Below, piece after piece: positions 17,255-26,094 of a stretch of 64,000 bases of DNA (positions are counted from its first letter, which is position 1; every line of letters starts with the position of its first letter). The notes beneath the pieces are model-generated. The model saw only the letters and a program-made list of their open reading frames with translations. It was not told where the DNA came from and searched no databases. The position numbers and the translations under genes are program-made. The DNA is from Egicoccus sp. AB-alg6-2 (lineage in GTDB: Bacteria > Actinomycetota > Nitriliruptoria > Nitriliruptorales > Nitriliruptoraceae), in contig NZ_JBGUAY010000007.1 of the NCBI RefSeq assembly GCF_041821025.1, forward strand, positions 186,001 through 250,000, read 5' to 3'.

Positions 17255-18292
17255 GTGACCGCCACGGACTTCGGAACCACCCCTGACGGCCGTTCCACCC
17301 GCCGGTTCCGCCTCGTCGGCGCTGGCCTCGAGGTGGACGTCACGGATTTCGGGGCCACCATCGTCGCCGTGCGCGCACCGGACCGTGACGGGCGGTCAGC
17401 TGACATCGCGCTGGGGCACGACCGCGTCGACGGCTACGCCGACCCGGCCAACCCGCACCTGGGAGTCACGGTCGGTCGGGTCGCCAACCGCATCGGCGGC
17501 GCCACGTTCGTCCTCGACGGCACGACCTACCGGCTGGCCGCCAACCACGGGCCCCACCACCTGCACGGCGGTGAGGAGCGCGCCTTCGACCGGGTCGTCT
17601 GGGAGGTCGCCGACGTCGGCGACGACCGGCTCGAGCTCACCCACACCTCGCCCGACGGCGACGAGGGCTACCCCGGGCAACTGGAGGTCCGCGCGGTCTT
17701 CGAGGTGGTCGGCAATCGGCTCGAGGTGACCTACCACGCCACCAGCGACGCACGCACGCCCGTCAACATGACCAACCACGCCTACTTCAACCTCGCCGGC
17801 GACCCGGTCACCGAGATCGGGGACCACCGGGTGCAGGTCCTCGCCGAGCGCTACACCCCGACCGACGACGAACTGATCCCGACGGGCGAGATCGCCGAGG
17901 TGGCCGGCACGCCCCTCGACCTGCGCGAGCCGACCCGCCTCGGCGACCGGCTACCGCAGCTGACCCAACCGCCTGCGGGCGGCTTCGACCACAACTTCGT
18001 GCTCGGCGACGGCACGGGTGAGGTCCGTCTGGCGGCACGCGTGACCGAACCGACCACCGGGCGCACCCTGGAGGTGCACACCGACCAGGCAGCGGTGCAG
18101 TTCTACAGCGGCAACATGCTCGACGGCTCGGTCGTCGGGCGCGCTGGCGTGCCCTACCCCGTCCACACCGCGTTCTGTCTCGAGCCGCAGGGCTATCCGG
18201 ACGCGGTCAACCAGCCCGACTTCCCCTCGATCATCCTCGAGCCGGGCCAGGCGTACCGTCACCGCACCCACTACGTCTTCGGTGCGGCCTGA
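17255..18292 (+). CDS. galM: Galactose mutarotase (aldose 1-epimerase)
   Basis: 345-residue enzyme interconverting alpha and beta anomers of aldohexoses in the cytosol. The GTG at 17255 follows AGGAG with a seven-base spacer and starts directly before the first beta strand. Family signatures are GVTVGRVANRIGGATF, LAANHGPHHLHGGEERAFDR (catalytic His region), NMTNHAYFNLAGD, GGFDHNFVL, and the C-terminal FCLEPQGYPDAVNQP carrying the catalytic Glu. Length fits the family. It stands alone; its nearest neighbour downstream is convergent. No gal operon genes are adjacent, so regulation by galactose cannot be inferred. Confidence 0.95.
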   Translation: MTATDFGTTPDGRSTRRFRLVGAGLEVDVTDFGATIVAVRAPDRDGRSADIALGHDRVDGYADPANPHLGVTVGRVANRIGGATFVLDGTTYRLAANHGPHHLHGGEERAFDRVVWEVADVGDDRLELTHTSPDGDEGYPGQLEVRAVFEVVGNRLEVTYHATSDARTPVNMTNHAYFNLAGDPVTEIGDHRVQVLAERYTPTDDELIPTGEIAEVAGTPLDLREPTRLGDRLPQLTQPPAGGFDHNFVLGDGTGEVRLAARVTEPTTGRTLEVHTDQAAVQFYSGNMLDGSVVGRAGVPYPVHTAFCLEPQGYPDAVNQPDFPSIILEPGQAYRHRTHYVFGAA

Positions 18293-18310
18293 CGCGCGGC
18301 CCGGACGGCC

Positions 18311-19048
18311 TCAGCCGAAGGGGAACAGCCGCTCCGTGCGCGGACAGGCGATGCCGCCGTCGCGACGCACGATCGGCTCGGCGGGTGGCATGGCCGGCTC
18401 CGCCGACACGGCCGCGCCGCGCCCCACCCCGAACACCTGCGTCGCCCACATCCGCCCGTCGGCACGGCACACGATCCCCACGCCCATCGCCGTGAACTCC
18501 GGCAGCAGGATGTTGGCGCGGTGGCCGTCGGACTCCATCCAACCGACGTGCAGCTCGGCGGTGTCCCGCTGCCCCATCGCGATGTTCTCGCCGGCGGCGA
18601 TGAAGTCCGGGTGGGCCAGATAGCGCTCGGGGGAGTGCTCGTACACCTCCTCGATCATCGTCACCGACCAGTTCCCGGCCAGCGTCGCCAAACCGTGGTG
18701 CCACACCAGCGGCGGAAGGTCGCGTGCCGCCCGCTCGTCGTTGACGCGGTTGAACACGTCCATCGCCATCGCGGCGTTGTCGGCGGGCTGGCTCCAGCCC
18801 AGCTGCTCGGACTGGCGAGCCAGCGTGATGGGATCCGGCGGATCGGAAGGGGCGGGGAGCGCGTCTCCGGCGAACCACAGGCCCAAGACGACCACCATGA
18901 GGGGCAGGTAGCGCCGTGCGCCCGCGGGCATCGAGGGCCGGCCACGGCGGCGACGGCGCGGGCCACGGCCCCGGGACGACCGCACGGCTGTTCCCGGTGG
19001 CGGCCGTAGCTGCTCCACCCGGATCGACCACTGGTCGGTTTGCTCCAC
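18311..19048 (-). CDS. CAP (SCP/PR1) domain extracytoplasmic protein
   Basis: 245 residues if the GTG at 19048 is used (GGAAGAG lies upstream); an internal ATG (MPAGARRYL) would remove a very basic 39-residue leader. A hydrophobic segment, YLPLMVVVLGLWFAGDAL, is a signal anchor or signal peptide. The rest is a CAP domain: FNRVNDERAARDLPPLVWHH (first helix), EVYEHSPERYL, AAGENIAMGQ, HVGWMESDGHRANILLPEFT with the family histidine pair, and MWATQVFGVG. Exported CAP proteins of bacteria have largely unknown activities. It is convergent with galM and divergent from the dehydrogenase at 19213. Confidence 0.88.
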   Translation of the reverse strand: MEQTDQWSIRVEQLRPPPGTAVRSSRGRGPRRRRRGRPSMPAGARRYLPLMVVVLGLWFAGDALPAPSDPPDPITLARQSEQLGWSQPADNAAMAMDVFNRVNDERAARDLPPLVWHHGLATLAGNWSVTMIEEVYEHSPERYLAHPDFIAAGENIAMGQRDTAELHVGWMESDGHRANILLPEFTAMGVGIVCRADGRMWATQVFGVGRGAAVSAEPAMPPAEPIVRRDGGIACPRTERLFPFG

Positions 19049-19212
19049 CGCTCTTCCTCGGCTACTGCCCGTTCCCCCGCGCTCCTGGCTGGCCTATCGG
19101 CACGTCCGTGGTCCGACTTGACCACTTCGGACCAGTCCGGCGCTCCGAACCGGTGGTCCCTGCGGTGGTCGCGGCCCTAGGGTGCGCGCGTCGCCGGCGA
19201 GGGAGACCCGGG

Positions 19213-20367
19213 ATGCGAACGCGTGCTGCCGTGCTGGTTGCGACGGATCGGTCGCGGCCGTACGTCGACAGCCGACCGTTGGAGATCCACGACCTCGACC
19301 TGGCGCCGCCCCGGGCGGGCGAACTGCTCGTGCGCGTCCAGGCCGCTGGCCTGTGTCACTCGGACCTGTCGGTGGTGGACGGCAACCGCCCACGTCCGAC
19401 GCCGATGGTGCTCGGGCACGAGGCGGCCGGCGAGGTGCTCGAGGTGGGCGCGGGCGTGACCGACGTGCACGCCGGCGACCACGTCGTGTTGGTGTTCGTG
19501 CCCCGCTGCGGCAGCTGCGCCGAGTGTGCCGCCGGCCGACCGGCACTGTGCGAGCGGGCAGCCGCGGCCAACACCGCCGGGGCGTTGCTGCGCGGTGGGC
19601 GCCGATGGGGCCACCTCGACGGCGTCGAGGTGCATCACCACCTCGGGGTCTCCGCCTTCGCCGAACACGTCGTCGTCGACCGCGGCTCGGTCGTGGTCGT
19701 GCCCGACGACGTGCCGTTCGCGACCGCGGCACTGTTCGGCTGCGCGCTGCTGACCGGCGCCGGCGCGGTGCTCTCGACCGCGCAGGTCCGGCCGGGGGAG
19801 TCGGTGGCGGTGTTCGGCCTGGGCGGCGTCGGGCTCTCGGCGGTGCTCGGCGCGGTCGTGGCCGGCGCCCACCCGGTCGTCGCGATCGATCCGGTGCCGG
19901 CCAAGCAACGGCTCGCGCGCGAACTCGGCGCCACCCACACGTTCGGTCCGCCCGGCCCCGACACCGGCGGCGACGTCGTCGAGCTGGTCCGTGAGGCGGT
20001 GCCCGGCGGCGTCCGCCACGCCTTCGAGGCCGTCGGCTCGGCGAAGGTGCTCGCCGACGCGTGGGCCGTCACCCGCCGCGGCGGCACGACGGTCGCCATC
20101 GGACTGCCGCACCCGAGCCAGCAGCTGACCGTCTCCGCCGCCCAGCTGGTCGGTGAGGCCCGCACGCTGACGGGCAGCTACCTCGGCGGGGCGGTGCCGC
20201 AGCGCGACATCCCGGCCCTGATCGCGTTGTGGCGGGCAGGACGCCTTCCGGTGGACCGCATCCACAGCGCGTCGCTGGCACTCGAGGACCTCAACCAGGC
20301 GCTCGACGACCTCGCTGAGGGCCACACGGTCCGCCAGGTGGTGCATCCCGCCGGACTGCCGACCTGA
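19213..20367 (+). CDS. Zinc-dependent alcohol dehydrogenase
   Basis: 384-residue medium-chain dehydrogenase/reductase. Catalytic zinc ligands are visible as Cys in AGLCHSDLS, His-Glu in VLGHEAAGEV and Cys in ALFGCALLTG; the structural zinc lobe is CGSCAECAAGRPALCE with four cysteines. The nucleotide-binding motif is VFGLGGVGLSAVLGAVVAGA, followed by an acidic residue (VVAIDPVPAK) that favours NAD. The pattern resembles class III-like enzymes of actinobacteria that oxidise alcohols or thiol-aldehyde adducts. I placed the start at the ATG at 19213; upstream in-frame sequence overlaps the divergent CAP gene and is noncoding. Substrate unknown. Confidence 0.92.
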   Translation: MRTRAAVLVATDRSRPYVDSRPLEIHDLDLAPPRAGELLVRVQAAGLCHSDLSVVDGNRPRPTPMVLGHEAAGEVLEVGAGVTDVHAGDHVVLVFVPRCGSCAECAAGRPALCERAAAANTAGALLRGGRRWGHLDGVEVHHHLGVSAFAEHVVVDRGSVVVVPDDVPFATAALFGCALLTGAGAVLSTAQVRPGESVAVFGLGGVGLSAVLGAVVAGAHPVVAIDPVPAKQRLARELGATHTFGPPGPDTGGDVVELVREAVPGGVRHAFEAVGSAKVLADAWAVTRRGGTTVAIGLPHPSQQLTVSAAQLVGEARTLTGSYLGGAVPQRDIPALIALWRAGRLPVDRIHSASLALEDLNQALDDLAEGHTVRQVVHPAGLPT

Positions 20368-20388
20368 CCGCGTTCGGCGACGGCGACG

Positions 20389-21654
20389 TCACCGGGCCCG
20401 ACTGGCACGACCCGCCCGCGCATCCCGCCCTCGCAGATGCGGGGGGAGGTCCTCGTCGGTGAGCGACATCAACGTCAGGTCGGGCACGTCGCGGGTGTCG
20501 AGCTCCACGGGATCCGTCATCTGCTCGCCCCTGGCGTCGAGGACGAGGCGGATGCAGGGCTCGTCGACGCTGGTGAACGGCACCGACGTCACCACCCCGC
20601 GGTAGCCGGCCCACCGGCTCCCGAACTGGATCTCGACCCAGGTGCCGACCGGATAGCTCGGCACGAGCCGTCGCAGCCAGCCGACGATCTCCTTGTTGAG
20701 ATGCTTGCCGGCCATCTGCGACAACGTGGCGGCGATCTGGTCCGAGGGCATCGCCCGCCGGTAGGGCCGGTCGGAGGCGAGGGCGCTGTAGACATCGGCG
20801 ACGGCGCCGATCTCCGCGATCAGCAGCATCCTGCCGGCCCCGACCCGCTCGTGCATCGTGCGCGAGCCGATCTGGTTGTCGCCGACGAGGCCGCGGGGAT
20901 AGCCGCCACCGCTCTGCTTCTCGTGGTGCTGGTAGGCGACGTGCGCCGGCAAGAGGCTCTTGAACGGCATCCGACGCAGCAGCTCGAAGCCGAGGTAGGG
21001 GTGCTGCTGGATGACGGCGAACTCGTCGGGGGTGAGCTTGCCGGCCTTGTCCAGGATGGTGTGGTCGATGTAGGTCTTGCCGATGTCGTGCATCAGGCAG
21101 CCCAGGGCGAGCTCGCGCAGACGGTCGTAGGGCATCTGCAGCCGCCGGCCGAGCAGGACCCCGACGACCGCCACGTCCACGGAGTGTTCGAAGGTGTACG
21201 AGCTGTGCGTCTTGAGGGACTCCAGCCCGGCGGCGCTGTCGCTCTCGAGCACCTCGCTGATGAGGTACTCGATGTCGGAGTACAGCTCGGCGATCGCCTT
21301 CTGCCCCCTGGTGTCGAGTTCGAGCGGCTGCTCCCCGAGCCGGTCGACCATGCCGGGCACGCCGCCGGGACCGCTGCCCCGTTCCTCCGCCACCATCGCG
21401 ATGCTGGTGAAGGTCGTCGCCACGTGGCCGGTGATGGTGGCGCGGACCTGTTCGCTGACGAGGTCGTTGGGCACCACGTCGTCGGCGAGGCCGTCGCGGA
21501 TGTAGACCGACATCAGTCCGCGCTTGCGGAGCGCGCGGATGTAGGCCGCGTTCAGTCGGGTCCCCGCGGTCAGCAGGGGACGACCGCCGTCGTCGTAGAT
21601 GGTCTTGGCCAGGACCTCGCCCGGAGCGAGCCCTTCCAACGAGTGGCGGTACAT
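20389..21654 (-). CDS. HD-GYP domain cyclic-di-GMP phosphodiesterase
   Basis: 421-residue signalling protein. The N-terminal region (about 1-110) has a DUF3391-like beginning (LEGLAPGEVLAKTIYDDGGR). The HD-GYP core follows: YTFEHSVDVAVVG, LGCLMHDIGKTYID (HD), HPYLGFELLRR, YQHHEKQSGGGYPRG (HHE and GYP signatures) and ADVYSALASDRPYR. These are the metal- and substrate-binding residues of enzymes that hydrolyse cyclic di-GMP. The C-terminal 100 residues add a PilZ-like or Tudor-like beta domain (VGTWVEIQFGSRWAGYRGVV). No membrane segment. It is divergent from the macro-SIR2 gene across 150 bases. Activity is inferred from intact motifs. Confidence 0.92.
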   Translation of the reverse strand: MYRHSLEGLAPGEVLAKTIYDDGGRPLLTAGTRLNAAYIRALRKRGLMSVYIRDGLADDVVPNDLVSEQVRATITGHVATTFTSIAMVAEERGSGPGGVPGMVDRLGEQPLELDTRGQKAIAELYSDIEYLISEVLESDSAAGLESLKTHSSYTFEHSVDVAVVGVLLGRRLQMPYDRLRELALGCLMHDIGKTYIDHTILDKAGKLTPDEFAVIQQHPYLGFELLRRMPFKSLLPAHVAYQHHEKQSGGGYPRGLVGDNQIGSRTMHERVGAGRMLLIAEIGAVADVYSALASDRPYRRAMPSDQIAATLSQMAGKHLNKEIVGWLRRLVPSYPVGTWVEIQFGSRWAGYRGVVTSVPFTSVDEPCIRLVLDARGEQMTDPVELDTRDVPDLTLMSLTDEDLPPHLRGRDARAGRASRAR

Positions 21655-21805
21655 GTCACTCCACAGGAGGTTGACACGGGGGGACGGTCGTCTGCCCCGG
21701 CACGGGATCGCCGGCCGGTCGGCAGAACCGGTGTCCCTGTCGGCCGTGATGCCGGGGTCCTGAAGCCCTCGGCCGCAGTAGCTTCGATGATTCGGAGGGG
21801 GACCG

Positions 21806-23455
21806 ATGCGCGAACCTGGTCACGTGTTCATCGCTCGCGGTGATCTGACGCAGTTGGCGTGCGACGCGGTCCTCGTGCCGACCACCATCGACCTGTCGGT
21901 GACCGGTGCCTGGCGAACCCTGGTGGGGACCCCGCCGGCCGCTCCCGCCTCCTGGCCCGACGAGCCGCTGTTGCTCGACGTCGAGGCCGACGCGCAGCCC
22001 GGACGTCCCCGGGTCTGGCTGGCGGCGACCGCCGGCCTGCACCGGAAAGGAGCGGGAGACGACGCCGTCGCTCGCACGCTCGAGGTACTGCTCGAGCGGG
22101 TCGACGCCTTCCTCGTGCAGGCCGCCGCCGTGGCCGGCGCTGCTTCGGGCCGATCGCGGCCCCTGGTCGGCCTGCCCGTCGTCGGCACCGGCGAGCACGG
22201 GCTCGGTACCCGTCCCGGCGCCGTGGTCAGCGCACTGCTCGAGCGTCTCGACGGCGTCGTCGACGAGCTCGGCATCGACGTCGTGGTCGTGGCCTGGTCG
22301 GCGACCACCGAGGCGTTGTGTCGGCACTGGCGCCGGCGCCTGTGGCAGCGCCGCGCCGGAACCGGCTACGCCGAGGAGGTCTTCGGTCGCTGGCGCCAGG
22401 GACGGGTCGTGGACGGCCACGTCCGCGAGGTGCCCGCGGCCGGGTCGCTCCAGCAGCTGCACGGACGCGCCGCCCGCGGCCGGCTCGTGCCCTTCTTCGG
22501 ATCGGGGGTCAGCCGTGCGGCAGGTCAACCCGACTGGGCCGCGCTGCTCGACGAGCTCGCGCCGCCCGGTGCGGCGCAGCTGTTCCGGCAGTTGTCGGCC
22601 CAGGACCAGCTGCACATGGCCGATCCCTTCGCCCGCGCGCAGGTGATCGCCAACCTCGATCCCGGTGGCGGGGCGGCGTTGCGCCAGCGGCTCGACGAGC
22701 GGCTCGCGGTCGAACGGCTGTCCCTGCTCCACGTCGAGCTGGCCAACATCGGTGCGCGGGACGCGATCACGACCAACTACGACCGCGGCTACGAGCGTGC
22801 GTGCGAGGCAACCGGTGCGTCGGTCTCGATCGTGCCGCGTCCGGGCGGTGGGCGTCGGCTGGTGAAGCTGCACGGCAGCCTCGGCGACGAAGGAGGCGAC
22901 CCCCTGCTGACCCGCACGCAGCTGCTGGACTTCGGGGCTGAGCGCGGTGCGCTGGCCGGCGTGCTGCAGATGTTGCTGCTGACCAACCACCTCGTGTTCG
23001 TGGGCTACAGCATGTCGGACCCCTCGTTGCACGGTGTGGTCCACGCCGTGCAACGGGCGCTGGAGCGGGAACGGACCGCCGACGCGCCGGTCATGGCGAC
23101 GTCGTTGCAGGTCCATGCGAGCCCGGCCCTGGCTGCGCTGTGGGACGGGACGGTCGACGTGCTGTGGCCCGACGGGCGGGACTTTCCCGACGAGGCGGCA
23201 CGTGTGCGGCAGAAGGAGATCCTGCTCGACCTGCTGGCCGACGCCGCCAGCCGGGCGACCGTCCCGCTGCTGGCGATGGACGGCGAGGCCGCCGAGCTCG
23301 ACCTCGGCCCCGACGAACGTGAGCTGCGCGCCGCGCTGTGCACGCTCGCCGACGCCTACCACCGCCACGAGCCGCGCACGGCGCTGTGGGATCCGGTCGG
23401 CCGCCTGCTGGAGCGCTACGGCGACCCCGGGCTGAGCGGCGACACGTCCCGCTAG
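21806..23455 (+). CDS. Macro domain-SIR2 fusion protein (candidate NADase effector)
   Basis: 549 residues. The N-terminal part (about 1-170) looks like a macro domain: FIARGDLTQLACDAVLVPTT at the start and LVGLPVVGTGEHGLGTRPG later match the GDIT/NxA and GxG signatures loosely. A SIR2-like domain follows: nucleotide motif LVPFFGSGVSRAAG (227-240), ITTNYDRGYERA with Asn324 and Asp326, LVKLHGSLGD with His356, and LVFVGYSMSDPSLHG (397-410). Those Asn and His residues match the catalytic pair of SIR2 NADases such as ThsA of Thoeris. No membrane segment. It precedes an SDR gene by 27 bases. No TIR (ThsB) or HerA gene is nearby, so it is not a recognisable known defence set. Fold assignments are from motifs; role is inferred. 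Confidence 0.8.
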   Translation: MREPGHVFIARGDLTQLACDAVLVPTTIDLSVTGAWRTLVGTPPAAPASWPDEPLLLDVEADAQPGRPRVWLAATAGLHRKGAGDDAVARTLEVLLERVDAFLVQAAAVAGAASGRSRPLVGLPVVGTGEHGLGTRPGAVVSALLERLDGVVDELGIDVVVVAWSATTEALCRHWRRRLWQRRAGTGYAEEVFGRWRQGRVVDGHVREVPAAGSLQQLHGRAARGRLVPFFGSGVSRAAGQPDWAALLDELAPPGAAQLFRQLSAQDQLHMADPFARAQVIANLDPGGGAALRQRLDERLAVERLSLLHVELANIGARDAITTNYDRGYERACEATGASVSIVPRPGGGRRLVKLHGSLGDEGGDPLLTRTQLLDFGAERGALAGVLQMLLLTNHLVFVGYSMSDPSLHGVVHAVQRALERERTADAPVMATSLQVHASPALAALWDGTVDVLWPDGRDFPDEAARVRQKEILLDLLADAASRATVPLLAMDGEAAELDLGPDERELRAALCTLADAYHRHEPRTALWDPVGRLLERYGDPGLSGDTSR

Positions 23456-23482
23456 CGTCGCCCGTCGACGACAGGAGACGTG

Positions 23483-24250
23483 ATGGACGGCCAGGCGTTC
23501 GAAGGTCGGGTGGTGCTCGTCACCGGCGGCTCGCGCGGCATCGGCCGTGCGGTGTGTCGTCGGTTCGCAGCGGCTGGTGCGCGAGTCGTCGTCCACTACC
23601 GCGCCGATGCGCAGGCAGCCGACGAGACCGTCGGCTCCCTCGCCGGCGAGGGCCACGTCGCACTGGCCGCCGACCTCGCCGACCCGGCCGCCGTCGCCGC
23701 GTTGGTGGCCGGCGCGGTCGATCACGCCGGCCGCCTCGACGTGGTGGTCAACAACGCCGGCATCTTCGAGGAGCACCGCATCACCGCGGTCGACTACGAC
23801 GGCTGGCAGGCCGCGTGGCGACGGACCATCGCGACCAATCTGCTGGGCCCGGCCAACCTGATCCACCAGGCGGTGCCGCACCTGGTGGCCGCCGGTGGAG
23901 GTCGCATCGTGAACGTCTCCTCTCGTGGGGCGTTCCGCGGCGAGCCCGACCATCCGGCCTACGGCGCGTCCAAGGCGGGGCTCAACAGCCTCGGCCAGTC
24001 GTTGGCGCAGGCGCTGGCACCCCACGGCATCTACGTCACCACGGTCGCGCCGGGATTCGTCGAGACCGACATGGCCGCCGCCCACCTGCAGGGACCCGAC
24101 GGGGACGCCGTGCGCGCACAGTCGCCGCTGGGGAGGGCCGCCGACCCCGACGAGATCGCACGGCTGGTCGTGTTCCTCGCCACGCCCGGGACCGAGTACG
24201 CGACCGGCGCGATCGTCGATGCCAACGGCGCGAGCTACCTGCGGACCTGA
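23483..24250 (+). CDS. Short-chain dehydrogenase/reductase
   Basis: 255-residue classical SDR. The cofactor motif is VLVTGGSRGIGRAVCRRF, followed by DLADPAAVAAL, VVNNAGIFEEH (NNAG), the catalytic Ser in IVNVSSRGAF, and YGASKAGLNSL (YxxxK). The C-terminus VIVDANGASYLRT-like end is typical of 3-ketoacyl reductase-like members. The ATG at 23483 has AGGAGA upstream at good spacing; an adjoining GTG three codons-worth earlier is too close. It lies 27 bases after the macro-SIR2 gene and is probably co-transcribed. Being NAD(P)-dependent beside a putative NAD-consuming protein is suggestive but not evidence of a joint function. Confidence 0.93.
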   Translation: MDGQAFEGRVVLVTGGSRGIGRAVCRRFAAAGARVVVHYRADAQAADETVGSLAGEGHVALAADLADPAAVAALVAGAVDHAGRLDVVVNNAGIFEEHRITAVDYDGWQAAWRRTIATNLLGPANLIHQAVPHLVAAGGGRIVNVSSRGAFRGEPDHPAYGASKAGLNSLGQSLAQALAPHGIYVTTVAPGFVETDMAAAHLQGPDGDAVRAQSPLGRAADPDEIARLVVFLATPGTEYATGAIVDANGASYLRT

Positions 24251-24269
24251 CCCGTCCGAACGTCGCGTG

Positions 24270-24896
24270 TCAGGACCCGGGCGCGAGCACGTCCATGCCG
24301 ACCAGGCGCAGCAGTGCGACGGTCTCGGCCAGCGGCAACCCGACGACGTTGGTGTCCGAACCCTCGAGGTGTGCCACCAGGGCCGCGCCTGCACCCTGCA
24401 GGCCGTAAGCGCCGGCCTTGTCGAAGGGCTCGCCGGTGTCGAGGTACCACGCGATCTCGCGGTCGGTGAGGTCGCGGAACACCACCGTGGTGCGCACGAC
24501 GTCGACGTGCACGAGTGCGCCCTTGCGGGTCGCCACCCCCGTCAGGACCTCGTGGGCGCGGCCGGACAGCGCGCGCAGCATGGCCTGCGCGTCGGCACGG
24601 TCGCTCGGCTTGCCGAGCACGGCGCCGTCGAGCACCACCTCGGTGTCGGCCGCGACGACGACCTCGCCGTCGCCCGCCTCGGCGGCCATGGCCTTCAGCG
24701 CCGCCAGGCGGCGCACCAGGTCGGCGGGGGTCTCCGCGTCGTGGGGCGTCTCGTCGACATCGGAGGGCCGGATCTCGGGTCTCAGGCCGAGACGCTCCAG
24801 GAGCGCGGCGCGACGTGGGCTGCCGGAGGCCAGCACCAGCCCTCCCGTCGCCGGAGCGGCGGCGGGTGCCGGCGAATCGGCCGCCCGGTCAACCAC
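24270..24896 (-). CDS. maf: Maf-like nucleotide pyrophosphatase
   Basis: 208-residue Maf/HAM1-superfamily protein, which hydrolyses non-canonical or modified nucleoside triphosphates and was first linked to septum inhibition. The diagnostic N-terminal motif is [19 protein letters not shown]; the catalytic Asp is in [12 protein letters not shown], followed by [14 protein letters not shown] and [10 protein letters not shown]-like [14 protein letters not shown] near the C-terminus. The GTG at 24896 overlaps the end of dusB (GGTGGTTGA), giving translational coupling, and adds a Pro/Ala-rich leader of about 20 residues. No better start is in frame before the domain. It sits last in the TetR-dus-maf run. 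Confidence 0.9.
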   Translation of the reverse strand: MVDRAADSPAPAAAPATGGLVLASGSPRRAALLERLGLRPEIRPSDVDETPHDAETPADLVRRLAALKAMAAEAGDGEVVVAADTEVVLDGAVLGKPSDRADAQAMLRALSGRAHEVLTGVATRKGALVHVDVVRTTVVFRDLTDREIAWYLDTGEPFDKAGAYGLQGAGAALVAHLEGSDTNVVGLPLAETVALLRLVGMDVLAPGS

Positions 24897-26070
24897 CGGA
24901 GACCAGGGCGGCGGCGCCGGCGTCGAGGCGTCCGCCGTGGACGCGGGAGTCGAGCCAGCCCTGCGGCAGGTTGGGGCGTTTGGGCTTGTCGGTGTGGCCG
25001 CGGGGCTGACGGCGGACGGCCTCGTCGAAGGGCACCCGACGGTCGAGTCCCGCCAGCCGGTCGCCCAACTCGTCGAGCGAAGCGACCTGGTTGAGCGCGC
25101 GACGCAGCTCACCGCCCACGGGGAAGCCCTGCAGGTACCAGCCCGGGTGCTTGCGGAACTCACGGATGCCGACGTCGGGGCCCAGCATCTGCACCAGCAG
25201 TTCCGCATGCTCGACGAGCAGGTCGCACACCTGCCCGAGATCCGGCGGGGCGGGGATCGGCCGACCGGCGAAGGCGGCCTGCAGGTCGCGGAACAGCCAC
25301 GGGCGCCCGAGGCAGCCGCGGCCGACCACCACGCCGGCGCACCCGGTCCGTGCGACCATGCGCAGGGCGTCGGCCGCCTCCCAGATGTCGCCGTTGCCGA
25401 GGACCGGCACCTCGGGGACGTGCTCGACCAGGCGGCCGATCGCGCTCCAGTCCGCGGGTGGTCCGTAGCGTTCCTCGGTGGTCCGCCCGTGCAGGGTGAT
25501 GGCAGCCACGCCGAGATCGGCGGCGATGCGGCCGGCCTCGAGGTAGGTGAGATGGTCCTCGTCGATGCCCTTGCGCAGTTTGACGGTGACCGGGACGTCG
25601 CCGGCGCTGCGGATGGTGGCCGCGATGATGGCGGCGTACAGGTCCGTGCGCCATGGCAGGGCCGAGCCGCCACCGTGGCGGGTCACCTTCGGCGCGGGAC
25701 AGCCGAAGTTGAGGTCGAGGTGGTCGATCTCCCCACGCTCGACCAGCAGAGACGTGGCCGCGGCGGCGTCATCGGGGTCGATGGTGTAGAGCTGGATCGA
25801 CCGGGGTGTCTCGCCGGGCGCGAACGTCGCCTTCCACTGCGAGGTGGCACTGCCCTCGACCAGGCCGCGGGCGCCGATCATCTCGGAGACGTAGAGCCCG
25901 TCGCCGTAGCGACGGCACAGGGTCCGGAACGGGGCGTTGGTGACTCCCGCCATGGGTGCCAGGACGACCGGCGGCCACACCGACAGCCCACCGAGCTCGA
26001 GCGGTGCGACGGCCGGCGCGTCGGGGCGGGAGGTGGAGGCGGGGGAGGTGGGGGCGGGGGAGGTGGACAT
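24889..26070 (-). CDS. dusB: tRNA-dihydrouridine synthase
   Basis: 393-residue flavoenzyme that reduces uridines in the tRNA D-loop. The TIM barrel shows [20 protein letters not shown] at the start, [42 protein letters not shown] with the catalytic Cys, [33 protein letters not shown] and [15 protein letters not shown], all typical of the DusB/Dus3-like branch used by actinobacteria. The first 20 residues are Ser/Pro/Ala repeats ([10 protein letters not shown]) and probably disordered. It lies 25 bases after the TetR gene and overlaps maf, so it may share their transcript. Assignment firm; the exact uridine position modified is not deducible. Confidence 0.95.
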   Translation of the reverse strand: MSTSPAPTSPASTSRPDAPAVAPLELGGLSVWPPVVLAPMAGVTNAPFRTLCRRYGDGLYVSEMIGARGLVEGSATSQWKATFAPGETPRSIQLYTIDPDDAAAATSLLVERGEIDHLDLNFGCPAPKVTRHGGGSALPWRTDLYAAIIAATIRSAGDVPVTVKLRKGIDEDHLTYLEAGRIAADLGVAAITLHGRTTEERYGPPADWSAIGRLVEHVPEVPVLGNGDIWEAADALRMVARTGCAGVVVGRGCLGRPWLFRDLQAAFAGRPIPAPPDLGQVCDLLVEHAELLVQMLGPDVGIREFRKHPGWYLQGFPVGGELRRALNQVASLDELGDRLAGLDRRVPFDEAVRRQPRGHTDKPKRPNLPQGWLDSRVHGGRLDAGAAALVSGG

Positions 26071-26094
26071 GGGCGCAGACGGTACCGGGCGACG

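Noticed and set aside
21806-24250. Complete Thoeris or SIR2-HerA defence system
   Set aside because: No TIR-domain (ThsB) gene or HerA-type ATPase is adjacent; only the macro-SIR2 protein fits a defence theme.
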